A program made the position numbers and the translations under genes. From Candidatus Rifleibacteriota bacterium (GTDB lineage: Bacteria; Muiribacteriota; Ozemobacteria; Ozemobacterales; Ozemobacteraceae), in assembly GCA_015233565.1 (NCBI GenBank), contig JADFXM010000026.1, positions 1 to 64,000 on the forward strand: a stretch of DNA of 64,000 nt, written 5' to 3'. Shown one piece after another: positions 49,329 to 58,998 of the stretch (positions within the stretch are counted from its first letter, which is position 1; each line of letters starts with the position of its first letter). Under the pieces are notes generated by a model. The model worked only from the letters and a program-made list of their open reading frames with translations. It was not told where the DNA came from and made no database searches.

Positions 49329-50621
49329 ATGAAAAAATGCGTGTTGATCAGCTTTGTCCTGATTATTATTTCAATTTCCATGGCCGGGGCAGATACCGGG
49401 CCAACCATCGGACGTGGGTATTTCGGTTCCCCAAAACCGATTCAGGAGTTTTATGACCAGGAACTTCTGAAGGAAATCCGGAATGGCGAAGACAATCTAC
49501 TGGACCGGTTCCTTGAAGGAATCAACTGTCTTGATGACACGGATTTCTTCAAACCCACTCTCAAAAAAGTGCAAGAGGTCATCCGCTGGAAAGCCCTTCA
49601 CCGAGAAGACTTCCGCAAGCTCGCCTCCAGGCTTCCCCAAATTGAGAACCTCCTCGCCAGGTTTCCGAAAAAAACTGACCCTAAGACCATCGAATTTCCA
49701 CGGGACGGAGGTCGGCATCTTGACAAACTCGTGGAGTGGTGGTACTGGAATGGCCATCTATTCGACGAAGAGAAACGTGAATACAGCTTCGAAGCGTGCT
49801 TCTTCCGGTTCGGGCCACTAATCCATTTCGCACATTTCGCCGTCACCGATGTGACCGGCAAAAGATTTCTGTTCGAGCGAACGTTCTTTTCACCATTATC
49901 GTGCGTTCTTTCTGAAAACCGACTTGAGCTAAAATATGGTGATTGGGAAATTGTCCCGGTCGGTCAAGATTTCATTTCAATCAAGGCCCAGGCAAAAGAC
50001 ATAGCGATCCAACTGCTTGCCCGCTCAGAAAAACCCCCACTCCTGGTAAACCAGAACGGCTATGTGAAAATGGGAGTCGATGGGTATTCCTACTACTACT
50101 CACAACCCCGTTGGCAAACCACTGGTGCATTGCGATTCAAGGAGCGGGCGGTCAAGGTAGCTGGCCAGAGCTGGTTCGACCACCAATGGGGAAATTTCTT
50201 TCTAAGTACGGTTTTGGGCTGGGACTGGTTCTGCTTCAAACTCACCGACAATATCCATTACAACATCTTTAGCTTCCATTCTCTAACCGGCGCTCAGGTT
50301 AATCCGGTGGCAACGATCCAATATGCCAACGGAACACAAGAAACCACTCGCATAGTCAAGTTAGAACCAATCAATTGGTGGACCAGTCCACATACCCGCC
50401 GCAAATACCCTTCTGGATATGTGTTGACCCTCCCTGAAAAGAATTCAGTCTTTACCGTCAAACCTAAGGTTATCGACCAGGAACTCTTTGCTGACCCATT
50501 TTCGCCTGATTTCATAGATTACTGGGAAGGCCCCTGCACAATCGAGGGAAATGTTGCAGGCAAACCGGTACAAGGCCAGTGCTTCAACGAAATCTGCGGA
50601 TATCCAAAGGTTGCCCCCTAA
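49329..50621 (+). CDS. Secreted AttH/CrtC-like (lipocalin-type hydratase family) protein
   Basis: 430 residues with a signal peptide (about 1-20). Residues about 30-115 are helical. From about 130 the paired beta-barrel fold of the AttH/CrtC family begins, with LVEWWYWNGHLFDEEKREY, then the second signature QSWFDHQWGNFF and WDWFCFKLTD. CrtC members hydrate carotenoids, and most AttH-like members are of unknown function. The fold and a signal peptide suggest a periplasmic lipid-binding or hydratase role (inference). CGGAGGGG precedes the ATG. Its TAA stop is also the outer end of repeat A copy 10. Confidence 0.82.
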   Translation: MKKCVLISFVLIIISISMAGADTGPTIGRGYFGSPKPIQEFYDQELLKEIRNGEDNLLDRFLEGINCLDDTDFFKPTLKKVQEVIRWKALHREDFRKLASRLPQIENLLARFPKKTDPKTIEFPRDGGRHLDKLVEWWYWNGHLFDEEKREYSFEACFFRFGPLIHFAHFAVTDVTGKRFLFERTFFSPLSCVLSENRLELKYGDWEIVPVGQDFISIKAQAKDIAIQLLARSEKPPLLVNQNGYVKMGVDGYSYYYSQPRWQTTGALRFKERAVKVAGQSWFDHQWGNFFLSTVLGWDWFCFKLTDNIHYNIFSFHSLTGAQVNPVATIQYANGTQETTRIVKLEPINWWTSPHTRRKYPSGYVLTLPEKNSVFTVKPKVIDQELFADPFSPDFIDYWEGPCTIEGNVAGKPVQGQCFNEICGYPKVAP

Positions 50622-50751
50622 CGAGTCTGGCGAAAAATACCCAAATTTTCATATTTTAATGTACCCACCCATTTTTTCGTCTCGCTTTCTCGCATCAAGA
50701 ACGAACCATTTTGTACCGAATAAAATGTGCCGAGATTTTTCGACAGCTTCT
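50620..50751 (+). repeat. Interspersed repeat family A, copy 10
   Basis: AACGAGTCTGGCGAAAAATA to GAGATTTTTCGACAGCTTC. It overlaps the stop codon of the previous gene and is joined directly to family B copy 2, the same junction as at 54500. Confidence 0.78.
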
Positions 50752-50971
50752 AATACCAATCCCAAAAAATATGTGCATCACCTCAAGAACATTGATTTGA
50801 TCAAAATGAGGTTGGATCGGTATATTTTCCAAGAAAACACAGAACTTTCATGAAAAGAAGGAGCCATTACTGGATGGTTGAAGCATTCATTTCTGTCAGA
50901 CCCAACTCCAATTTACGCAGACCTGAAGCACGAAAGAGGTTGGATGAGCGAACTAATTGAAATTGGTATAA
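50751..50971 (+). repeat. Interspersed repeat family B, copy 2
   Basis: TAATACCAATCCCAAAAAAT to AACTAATTGAAATTGGTATAA. It is over 90% identical by eye to 54500-54720, and the inverted equivalent of 30601-30819. Confidence 0.78.
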
Positions 50972-51072
50972 TCGGTCGTCCTGAGTTCCCTGCATCTCCC
51001 AATTACAGGCCGTGGTAATTCAGCACAAGGATGATCGAGGCATGGATTGCATTTTTAGGATTTACACTCCCT

Positions 51073-51198
51073 CCCGAAGGTGTGAAAAAATACAAAAAAT
51101 CGGAAGAAAATCCAAGTGCGAAATATCACAAACCGTTGTTAGCCGAGCTCTTGAGTGTTGCAATTTCACGAACAACCCTAATTTTTCACAGCTTCCCC
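51073..51198 (+). repeat. Interspersed repeat family C, copy 3 (diverged)
   Basis: CCCGAAGGTGTGAAAAAATA to CTAATTTTTCACAGCTTCCCC. Its outer 20 bases match the C ends; the interior is mostly different from copies 1 and 2. Confidence 0.5.
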
Positions 51199-51235
51199 AC
51201 GCAAAGTACAACAAAATTGAGAAGATGGATTCTTT

Positions 51236-51394
51236 TCAAATTTTCTCAAATTGATCTTTTCCAACTCCGCAATCAGGACAAACCCAGGAGTCGGGAAGAT
51301 CCGCAAATTTTGTTCCGGGAGCGATACCTTGAGTTGAATCTCCTTGGGCAGGATCATAAACATAACCGCATACGATACATCTGAATTTTTCCAT
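51236..51394 (-). CDS. Rubredoxin
   Basis: 52 residues from the ATG at 51394, with AAGGAGG upstream; a longer frame would add 29 non-rubredoxin residues. Four Cys ligands for one iron: Cys6-X2-Cys9 (CIVCGYVYDP) and Cys39-X2-Cys42 (CPDCG), with the usual aromatic residues and PGTKFADLPDSWVCP. The length is typical (52-54). It carries electrons in the cytoplasm, often to oxygen-detoxifying or alkane-oxidising partners. No partner gene is adjacent. Confidence 0.97.
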   Translation of the reverse strand: MEKFRCIVCGYVYDPAQGDSTQGIAPGTKFADLPDSWVCPDCGVGKDQFEKI

Positions 51395-52013
51395 TGAACC
51401 CTCCTTGTATTTTTTTGCTTGAACCAAAAACTGATCGACCAGACACTTATGAGAAACCTTTGATGATAAGCCTAATGGCACCTTTTGCGGGCGGCAAGCA
51501 GAATTTGCATTTTCCGGCTTTGCTCAGGACTAATTTTTCGTGGCATAGTACCCCTTATTTTTATAATCGATGGAGGAAAATTAAAATGCTTGATTAGACC
51601 CAGGAAAATGGTAAAAAGTCGCTACCCCGTTTCGCTTTTGTAGAAGCCGAAATAAAATTCATTTGAGGAATTTTCAGCATAAATAAACGCTTTTTTCCGT
51701 GAAAAGTGCCTGGTGGATTTCCGGTTGGAAACTCTGAATTTCTGATTAATTCAAATACGTATCAGGATATCTGAACTTATACCATTCCTAATTAGTTCGT
51801 GGGTTTCAATCTTCTTGGCTGGTGAAGAAATTTTCCGACAACGTTGGGAGCCAAAGGCGATGAAGCAACCTTATTCGAAAAAAATTGAATATTCAGAAAA
51901 ACGTCCAACGCTTTCCAATGATTTTATGGAAAATCTTTTTTTGGAGGATTTAAGCATACCTACGGATTAATAATAATTGGTATTATATCCTGTAAAACAA
52001 GGAGCAGTTAGCA
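51395..52013. other. Intergenic stretch with a B-like element at 51777-51987
   Basis: No gene is seen. 51777-51987 begins TTATACCATTCCTAATTAGT and ends TAATAATTGGTATTATA. Its outer 25 bases match family B ends, but its interior differs, so it is either a diverged copy or a related element. Confidence 0.45.
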
Positions 52014-52352
52014 ATGGAATGGACTCATTTAATTTCCTATTTCTTTGGGGGAGCATTTCTTACAAATGCTGTTCCCCATTTTGTCAGCGGGGTGATGGGG
52101 CGCCCTTTTCAAAGCCCTTTTGCAACCCCGCCCGGTCAGGGACTTTCGTCCTCAACAGTCAACGTGGTTTGGGGATTTTTCAACTTGTCCGTGAGCTACG
52201 TTTTGGTGTTGCGTGTTGGAAACTTTGAATTGCGTTCCACAGATCATATTGTCGCTTTAGGGTTGGGCATTTTCATGACCGGGGTTATGACTGCCCGCTT
52301 ATTCGGGCGGTTTCACGGAGGCAATTCTCCCGAGAACCCGAAAATCAGTTGA
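52014..52352 (+). CDS. Small conserved membrane protein of unknown function
   Basis: 112 residues with three hydrophobic segments (about 5-28, 45-68, 78-102). The start MEWTHLISYFFGGAFLTNAV and PHFVSGVMGRPFQSPFATPP match a widespread uncharacterised inner-membrane family that I recall by its 'PHFVSG' and 'SPFA.PPG' motifs. AAGGAG precedes the ATG by about 9 bp. The function is unknown. It lies between two A-B composite repeats. Confidence 0.75.
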   Translation: MEWTHLISYFFGGAFLTNAVPHFVSGVMGRPFQSPFATPPGQGLSSSTVNVVWGFFNLSVSYVLVLRVGNFELRSTDHIVALGLGIFMTGVMTARLFGRFHGGNSPENPKIS

Positions 52353-52601
52353 TCAGGGGGCTTCAGATCGTCGTCAGCTATTCGAACAGGATTAAAAAAA
52401 TTCAGAGAGTCCGTTGCGGATTCAAAAGCCTTTGCCACCCTTTGAAAAAGAACGAAAATGAACCATTCAGCTCGCCACCATCGATTGGAAGATTGGGAAA
52501 AGCTGGGAAGAACTGCATTCGTTCTAGCTGTCGTGTGCCAATTCGCTTGCCAAACTGGTCAGGGAAAGAAAAACCGGGAAAAGAGCGTTGCCCGAGTTGT
52601 T

Positions 52602-54173
52602 TCAAAGAATTTTGTACAAAACCACCGGAATCTCCTTCCCTTTCAAGCGAATTGGTTGAGATTCTTCAGTTTTCAGGGAATTACGGAGAGTGGGAGAAAG
52701 GGCATCAAAGGTTGCTTTGCTTATCAGAATATCAGTTTCCAGATTTTTTGTTTGCCCCTCGATGCGAGAGGAAATATTCACCACATCACCAATAACGGTA
52801 TATTCAAGCCTTTTTTGGGTCCCGATGTTTCCGGCGATAAGCCGGCCTGTATTTAAACCAACTCCGAAACGAATCGGATGATCGGTCAATTTTTTCGCAT
52901 TGAATTCCTCAAGTTTTTTTCGCATTCCCAAAACAGTAAGAAGGGCATCGTCAGCATGTTTTTCGGATCCCAGAATTGGTGTAAAAATTGCCATGACCGC
53001 GTCGCCGATGAATTTATTGATGATTCCCCGATTCTCCAAAATGGGCTCTGTAATAAAAGAAAAATACTGATTGAGAAATGCAACAACCCGCCCCGGATCC
53101 ATTTTTTCACTCATTGTAGTAAAACTTCTAATATCACAAAAAAGCACTGTCGCCTCGATTTCTTCTCCCCCTAAGTCAATTTTCTTTTCTTCAACTAGTT
53201 TACGCGCGATTTCGATGGAAACATATCGCCCAAACGTTTCAAGGATCTCCTCTCGCTGTCGAAGTTGGTCAACCATTATATTAAAATTCTTTTTCAAAAC
53301 TCCAATTTCATCGTTCATGTAGACGCTGGTTTTGACGTCAAATTTCCCTGAAGCAAGAAGACCCATTTTTTTTCCAATTCCATCAAGGGGTTCCTGAATA
53401 GACTTGTACAGAATTTCCATATTCCCTATGGCCAAGGCTAATGAAATCGTTATCATACACCAACAGAGATACTTGTACATATAAATAAGAAAATAATCGT
53501 TGTAAATATTCCAGGCAATCACCACAAAAGGGACGACAATAAGAAAAATGACCATGAGAGCCAAACGAGTGTAAATGGTTATCGGAATGTGCTTCTTTTC
53601 AAGAAAAAGATCCTCATCGGCATACATCCGCTTGGCAACATGCATGAAAAGAAGTGGCTCCAGAATCAAAAAAGCGCAATAGCACGAAAATACCAGTGAA
53701 AAGCCTCTATAGACAATAACCATCCGAAAAAAATCCTGGAAACCAGCTTTGATAAGATAATCCACTGCTTCAAAAAAATACAAAGCCAGAAAAGCAAGGA
53801 AAAGCGAAGGGAAAAAAGTTTCGAATACTTTCCGCGCTTGTTCCTTTTTTGAAGAGTCTCCCGTTTTTACGTATATTGATAAAGGTCGAAATCGCAGATA
53901 CAAACAAAGATAAATCAAAAATATGATTGTTCTTGAAATGAATCCTTCCGAAAAGACTCCTGATGATGCTTTCGTGGCTTCCCCATAAAGGCTGGAAATG
54001 TCTTTTGGAGGAGGAGAAGGCAATTTTCCGTTCTTTGCCTGAAAAACAGCATACGAGTTATCCACAAAGAAGGTACTTCCAATATTTATCGATAATAAAT
54101 TACCCAAGAACATTGAAAGCAAACTAACTCCAATAATTTTAACAAAAAACCGTCTGATGTATAAATCTGCCAT
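52602..54173 (-). CDS. Membrane-bound class III adenylate/guanylate cyclase with HAMP
   Basis: 523 residues. About six hydrophobic helices (1-255), HAMP about 258-310, coiled coil, then a class III cyclase about 345-515. Catalytic residues are present: the metal Asp in FCDIRSF and FIGDAVMAIF, the base-binding Lys in NKFIGD, the Thr in EYTVIGDVVN, and the Asn/Arg in NISSRIEG. It would make cyclic AMP (less likely cGMP) in response to a membrane or HAMP signal. A loop with much Pro (about 45-55) lies outside. It is one of two cyclases within 5 kb. Confidence 0.93.
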   Translation of the reverse strand: MADLYIRRFFVKIIGVSLLSMFLGNLLSINIGSTFFVDNSYAVFQAKNGKLPSPPPKDISSLYGEATKASSGVFSEGFISRTIIFLIYLCLYLRFRPLSIYVKTGDSSKKEQARKVFETFFPSLFLAFLALYFFEAVDYLIKAGFQDFFRMVIVYRGFSLVFSCYCAFLILEPLLFMHVAKRMYADEDLFLEKKHIPITIYTRLALMVIFLIVVPFVVIAWNIYNDYFLIYMYKYLCWCMITISLALAIGNMEILYKSIQEPLDGIGKKMGLLASGKFDVKTSVYMNDEIGVLKKNFNIMVDQLRQREEILETFGRYVSIEIARKLVEEKKIDLGGEEIEATVLFCDIRSFTTMSEKMDPGRVVAFLNQYFSFITEPILENRGIINKFIGDAVMAIFTPILGSEKHADDALLTVLGMRKKLEEFNAKKLTDHPIRFGVGLNTGRLIAGNIGTQKRLEYTVIGDVVNISSRIEGQTKNLETDILISKATFDALSPTLRNSLKTEESQPIRLKGKEIPVVLYKIL

Positions 54174-54366
54174 AACCGCCTCTAATCATTTTGCCTTTGC
54201 TAAATCAATTTCCGAAAAAAAAAATTTAAAGCTCAGAAGAAATTTCGAAATTATCTTCTAAGCTTAGCATTATAATTACCCATTTACTATTTTCTTGAAA
54301 GATTTTTTCGAGGCAGACAGGGGAAATATTTAAACTAAATATTGCAAGTCTTTCTCAATTCCTGCT

Positions 54367-54500
54367 TAACGAGTCTGTCGAAAAATCCCCTAATTTGCAC
54401 ATTTTAATTTACCTACCCAATTTTTCGCCCCGCTTTTACGCATCAGAAGCTGGCCGCTTTGTATCGAATAAGAATGTAGCGAGATTATTCGACAGCTTCT
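54367..54500 (+). repeat. Interspersed repeat family A, copy 11
   Basis: TAACGAGTCTGTCGAAAAAT to GATTATTCGACAGCTTC. Joined directly to family B copy 3. Confidence 0.78.
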
Positions 54501-54720
54501 AATACCAATCCCAAAAAATACGTGCATCACCCCAAGAACATTGATTTGATCAAAATGAAGTTGGATCGATATATTTTCCAAGAAAACACGGAACTTTCAT
54601 GAAAATAAGGGACCCATACTGGATGGTTGAAGCATTCATTTCTGTCAGGCCCAACTCCTATTTCCACAGACCTGAAGCACAAAATAGGTAGGATGAACGA
54701 ACTAATTGAAATTGGTATAA
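54500..54720 (+). repeat. Interspersed repeat family B, copy 3
   Basis: TAATACCAATCCCAAAAAAT to AACTAATTGAAATTGGTATAA. Together with copy A11 it repeats the A-B composite of 50620-50971 in the same orientation. Confidence 0.78.
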
Positions 54721-54777
54721 CACCTCCACACCTTTTTTCACTGCACAAATTAAAGCATCCGGGTAAAAATTTGCATG

Positions 54778-54819
54778 TTCAGAATTCCTGGCATCAATAG
54801 TTTGCATTTTCTTGGAAAA
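54778..54819 (-). repeat. Short repeat family D, copy 2
   Basis: TTCAGAATTCCTGGCATC through TTGGAAAA, the inverted counterpart of 4851-4892. It lies 87 bp beyond the 3' end of murJ. Confidence 0.55.
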
Positions 54820-54905
54820 TAATTTCAAATTAGTTCTTCATGGATGAAACTGACGCGCTAAGGAAAGATATTCCGGCGCTGGAGTGCAGAGTCATATCAC
54901 TGCAG

Positions 54906-56426
54906 TCAAGCATTCCGGAAGTAACGTTTCGACACCAGAGCCAATCCAAATAAAGGAATTTGAAGCAGCAACCAAAAAGCAACTATCGCTATGAGTTGAG
55001 TTGTTTTTCCGGAAGAGAAGTGAGCTAACAATGCCATCCAGATAGGTTTCAAATAAAGTCCGGCAAAAAAGAAAACACCCAGGGTCACAACAATAGGTGT
55101 TAAAACGATTTTCACCGACTCGAAACTTTTTTTCCAGGCGATCATTATACAAAGCAGAATCATCTGAAAAAAAGATCCTGCAGTGGCTCCATACCCGACT
55201 CCCAACCAGCCGATTTTTTCAACGAAGTAAGTGTCCAGCAATACTTGCAGAAAGACAGAAACAATTCCCACCATAAAAGTGATTCGGAAAAACCCTTCTG
55301 CGAAAAAGAATCTATTGATCAACATTACTGTGGAAATGGGAATTAAAAAAGTCGAGTAGGCTGTCAGAAGTGAAGATGTGGAGGCAATCTCAGCAGCTTG
55401 AAATTTTCCTCTTGCGAATACAACGTACATTATTTGCTCGGAACAGAGGTAAAAAATCAGGGTTGCAGGTAATAGAAGGACAAAAAGTCCCCACCAGATT
55501 GATTTTCCAAGGATTTTTATCCTTACCTTTTCCCCGGACTCACTCAATGAAGGGAAAATGGCGCTTGCAAGGCTCAAAGAGATGACTCCCAATGGGAGGT
55601 AAATGAGTTTATCCGTATAGTTCAAAGTTGATACGGCACCAACTCCCTGTTTGGACAATAAAAATCTCTCCCACAGCGGAATTATTGGGGTTAGAAATAC
55701 CCATATAGCAATTGGAGCGCTCTTTTTCAGAAAATCCAGCCAGACATCAGTTTGAAAGTAGCCTCTACTCCATGGATAAATCATCCCTCCAACTATTTTC
55801 CTTGAAATATGAAATAGCCAAAAAGTTTGAATAAATATCCCCATCAGAACGTAAGGAACCAGGAATTCGACATGCCCTTCCTTATTCAGATAAATCCCCA
55901 ATATGACCACAACATTTACAAGAAATGGGCCGATCGCCGGAGGACCAAAAATTTGGCGGGCATTTAAAAAAGCAGTGAGAAGGGAGCCCTGGACAGAAAA
56001 TAATATATAGAACGCCATCATTTTCCACATTTCCACCATCCGGGATTGCGTCTCCAGAAGAAAACCCGGAACCATGCTGGAACAGATTTGTTTGGCGAAA
56101 ATCAGCATTGCAATTATCGCAAAGAGCGCAGAAATGCTAACTCCCCAGAAAAGAGTCCAGAAAATCTGACTTTCCTTTTGAGTTCCCGGTTTCTCAGTAA
56201 CGAATATGGGAACGGCAGCGCCTGTAATTAGCCCCTCACTAGTAAATTTATACATTAGTTCGGGTAAAATCATTACTGACAAAAAAACATCAGCTTCAGT
56301 TCCGGTTCCAAAAAAAGCCGCAAAAAACGCAACCCTCAGAAAACCACTAACTCGTGAAAGAACCGTAAAAAATGCTATTGAAGTAAAAGCTTTTATTATG
56401 CTCAAATTTTTTCCCAAAAAAAACAA
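54906..56426 (-). CDS. murJ: MurJ (MviN) lipid II flippase
   Basis: 506 residues with about fourteen hydrophobic helices. The N-terminal stretch FFTVLSRVSGFLRVAFFAAF with FGTGTEADVFLSV, and STLNYTDKLIYLPLGVISLS in the middle, are diagnostic of MurJ/MviN. It flips lipid II across the inner membrane for peptidoglycan synthesis. The start codon is uncertain: the longest frame begins at a TTG, and two further TTG codons follow within eight residues, with GGGAAAA upstream of the last. It is divergent from the neighbouring cyclase gene. Confidence 0.94.
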   Translation of the reverse strand: MFFLGKNLSIIKAFTSIAFFTVLSRVSGFLRVAFFAAFFGTGTEADVFLSVMILPELMYKFTSEGLITGAAVPIFVTEKPGTQKESQIFWTLFWGVSISALFAIIAMLIFAKQICSSMVPGFLLETQSRMVEMWKMMAFYILFSVQGSLLTAFLNARQIFGPPAIGPFLVNVVVILGIYLNKEGHVEFLVPYVLMGIFIQTFWLFHISRKIVGGMIYPWSRGYFQTDVWLDFLKKSAPIAIWVFLTPIIPLWERFLLSKQGVGAVSTLNYTDKLIYLPLGVISLSLASAIFPSLSESGEKVRIKILGKSIWWGLFVLLLPATLIFYLCSEQIMYVVFARGKFQAAEIASTSSLLTAYSTFLIPISTVMLINRFFFAEGFFRITFMVGIVSVFLQVLLDTYFVEKIGWLGVGYGATAGSFFQMILLCIMIAWKKSFESVKIVLTPIVVTLGVFFFAGLYLKPIWMALLAHFSSGKTTQLIAIVAFWLLLQIPLFGLALVSKRYFRNA

Positions 56427-56521
56427 AAAATGGTAAAAGAATTAAACGAGATATTGGAATTTTTTTACATTAGTGATATTAATAAATAGCACAAAACCGA
56501 AAATAATAGCGAGAGCATTTA

Positions 56522-58894
56522 ATGATTCTAGATCAAGACCTTACAGATTTATTTTCAGAGCTGGAAACCGGGCACTTCGATTCATATGAGATGGTCGGGA
56601 AATTCGAAGATTTAGGCTGGGACAACCGTAAGAAATTTCTCAGGCTGATATTTGACCTTTTTAAAGAAAAAACCACATTACTCGACATCAATAAAGAATT
56701 AGGAAAACAGCTTGAACTGGGGCCGTTGATTTCCGTAATTATTTCAAGAACAACTGAAATCCTTAATGCAGATCGAAGCTCGCTTTTTCTTATAGACCAC
56801 CAGAGAAACGAATTATTTTCCAAAGTAGCGCAGGGAATCGATTTCCTTGAAATACGTTTTCCAATAACTGTTGGAATTGCTGGCCATGTCGCGAGAACTG
56901 GTGAAATTCTAAATTTAGAAGATGTTTATCAACATCCTTTATTCAATCAGGAAATTGATCGAGCCACAGGATATCGGACAAAGTCGATGCTTTGCGCCCC
57001 GATCACGAATATTTCCGGGAATACAGTCGCTGTAATTCAGGTAATAAACAAGAAAAAAGGGAGCTTCACCCACCGGGACATAGAGCTTTTGAAATCGTTG
57101 AGCAGGCCGCTTTCTCTTGCACTTGAGAATGCGCTTTTATACGAAAATGTAATCGCCTCTCAGAAGAAGATTCAGGCTCTGTTGAAAGTAGCAAACTCGC
57201 TGAGTTCTGCACTTGATCTTAAGGCTCTGTTTTCGGTTATTATGGCGAAAGCTTCAGAACTATTGAACGCCGATCGGTCAAGCTTGTTCTTGATCGATAA
57301 TGAAACGAATGAACTGTGGTCCTCCGTTGTTACAGGTGCTGAAGTAAAGGAAATTCGATTTCCCAAACACCTGGGAATTGCGGGCCAGGTTGCCACCACC
57401 GGCAAAATTCTGAATATTCCTGATGCTTACGATTTCCCCGGTTTTAATAAAGAAATTGATAAAAAGACCGGTTATCGCACCAAATCAATGCTTTGCATGC
57501 CAATCCGGGGAATTGACAACCAGATTATTGGTGTTTCCCAGATAATTAATAAATTAACCGGAATTTTTACTAAAGAAGATGAAGAAATGTTGGGAGCATT
57601 TTCAGCTCAGGCAGCTGTTTCTCTTCAGAATTCCCAACTGTTTGAGAAAACCATTACCATGAAGAAATACCTGGAAGCGATTCTTTCATCGCTCTCGAAC
57701 GGCGTTATCACTCTTGATCATAAACGCAGAGTGGTAAAATGTAATCCGATTTCTGCGAAAATTTTCGGCCATAGCAATCCGGAAGACCTTCAAGGGATGA
57801 ATTTTAGGGACATTCTCGGCGAAAAAAATCAGGATATTTTCGAGGAAGTTGAAAAAGTCTTTGAAAGCAAAAAGCTAAATTCCCTCTACGATTTCGATTT
57901 TAAATTTCCTAACGGCGAAAAGATTTCATTGAATATTACCACGGTTCCGATGAGTGATGACTCCGGAAATTCCCTGGGTGTTGTAATAGTTACTGAAGAT
58001 ATCACTAAAGAAAAGCGTGTAAAAAGTAATCTGACACGATATATGTCCAAAGACCTTGTCGACAAACTTACCTCCGGGCAAGATAAACTGGAGCTTGGTG
58101 GAACAAAACGTGAAGTAACCATTCTTTTCTCTGACATTCGTGGTTATACAACCATTACTGAAAAACTTGATCCAGACGAAATTGTAAGTATGCTCAACGA
58201 GTATTTCACTCAGATGGTCGACGCGATTTTTAAATTCGATGGAGTTCTCGACAAGTTTATCGGGGATGCAATCATGGCCGTATTCGGTGCTCCTGTTCCT
58301 TTCCCTGACCATGCTTTGAAAGCAGTTCAGGCAGCGCTTGCAATGAAAGACGCTCTATTTTGCTTGAATGACGAACGAAAGGCACTGGGGAAATTCCCCA
58401 TCCAAATTGGAATTGGAATCTCAACAGGCGAAGTTCTTTGCGGCAACATCGGTTCCAACAAAAGAATGGAATATACTTCGATCGGTGATGGTGTAAACCT
58501 ATCATCCAGACTTGAAAGTGCAACCAAGCTGTATCGTGCCATGACTTTGTTATCCGAATTTACTTTTGAGCAGGTTAAGGAACATGTCTTCACTCGCGAA
58601 CTTGATTTTATCAGAGTAAAAGGAAAACAAAGACCGGTCCGGATTTATCAACTTCTTGGTGAAGCCGACTGTAGACTGGAAGACAATCAGATGTTCACCA
58701 TCGAAAACTTCAAAGAGGGACATCGGCTCTTTTTCCAAAGAGATTTTAAGGATGCTTTAAAGAAATTCGAGAAAGCATTGAATTTTGACCCCAACGACTT
58801 GCCTTCAACTTTATACCAGAATAGATGCCTGGCTTGTATCGAGAAACCTCCCCCCGAACTATGGGATGGAGTATACGACCTGAAGGAAAAGTAA
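56522..58894 (+). CDS. GAF-GAF-PAS class III cyclase
   Basis: 790 residues, cytoplasmic. Two GAF domains (about 60-200 and 225-375) resemble the cyclic-nucleotide-binding type: the second has NKLTGIFTKEDEEM, fitting the NKX(n)FX3DE motif, and the first has NKKKGSFTHRDIE with one deviation. A PAS domain follows (about 382-500), then a class III cyclase (about 515-705) with FSDIRGYT, DKFIGDAIMAVFG, EYTSIGDGVN and NLSSRLES, which holds all catalytic residues. The tail (about 715-790) has a TPR-like helix pair. This is the CyaB-type layout, where cAMP bound to GAF stimulates the cyclase (established for Anabaena CyaB1). Confidence 0.93.
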   Translation: MILDQDLTDLFSELETGHFDSYEMVGKFEDLGWDNRKKFLRLIFDLFKEKTTLLDINKELGKQLELGPLISVIISRTTEILNADRSSLFLIDHQRNELFSKVAQGIDFLEIRFPITVGIAGHVARTGEILNLEDVYQHPLFNQEIDRATGYRTKSMLCAPITNISGNTVAVIQVINKKKGSFTHRDIELLKSLSRPLSLALENALLYENVIASQKKIQALLKVANSLSSALDLKALFSVIMAKASELLNADRSSLFLIDNETNELWSSVVTGAEVKEIRFPKHLGIAGQVATTGKILNIPDAYDFPGFNKEIDKKTGYRTKSMLCMPIRGIDNQIIGVSQIINKLTGIFTKEDEEMLGAFSAQAAVSLQNSQLFEKTITMKKYLEAILSSLSNGVITLDHKRRVVKCNPISAKIFGHSNPEDLQGMNFRDILGEKNQDIFEEVEKVFESKKLNSLYDFDFKFPNGEKISLNITTVPMSDDSGNSLGVVIVTEDITKEKRVKSNLTRYMSKDLVDKLTSGQDKLELGGTKREVTILFSDIRGYTTITEKLDPDEIVSMLNEYFTQMVDAIFKFDGVLDKFIGDAIMAVFGAPVPFPDHALKAVQAALAMKDALFCLNDERKALGKFPIQIGIGISTGEVLCGNIGSNKRMEYTSIGDGVNLSSRLESATKLYRAMTLLSEFTFEQVKEHVFTRELDFIRVKGKQRPVRIYQLLGEADCRLEDNQMFTIENFKEGHRLFFQRDFKDALKKFEKALNFDPNDLPSTLYQNRCLACIEKPPPELWDGVYDLKEK

Positions 58895-58998
58895 AGTATT
58901 TTGTTTAAATGTTCCAAGTGAGGTTCTTGCAAAGTTCACAAATTCAAATTTGCGAAAAATATCACAATGATTATCAAGTCTGAATTTCCTTTTGTCAG

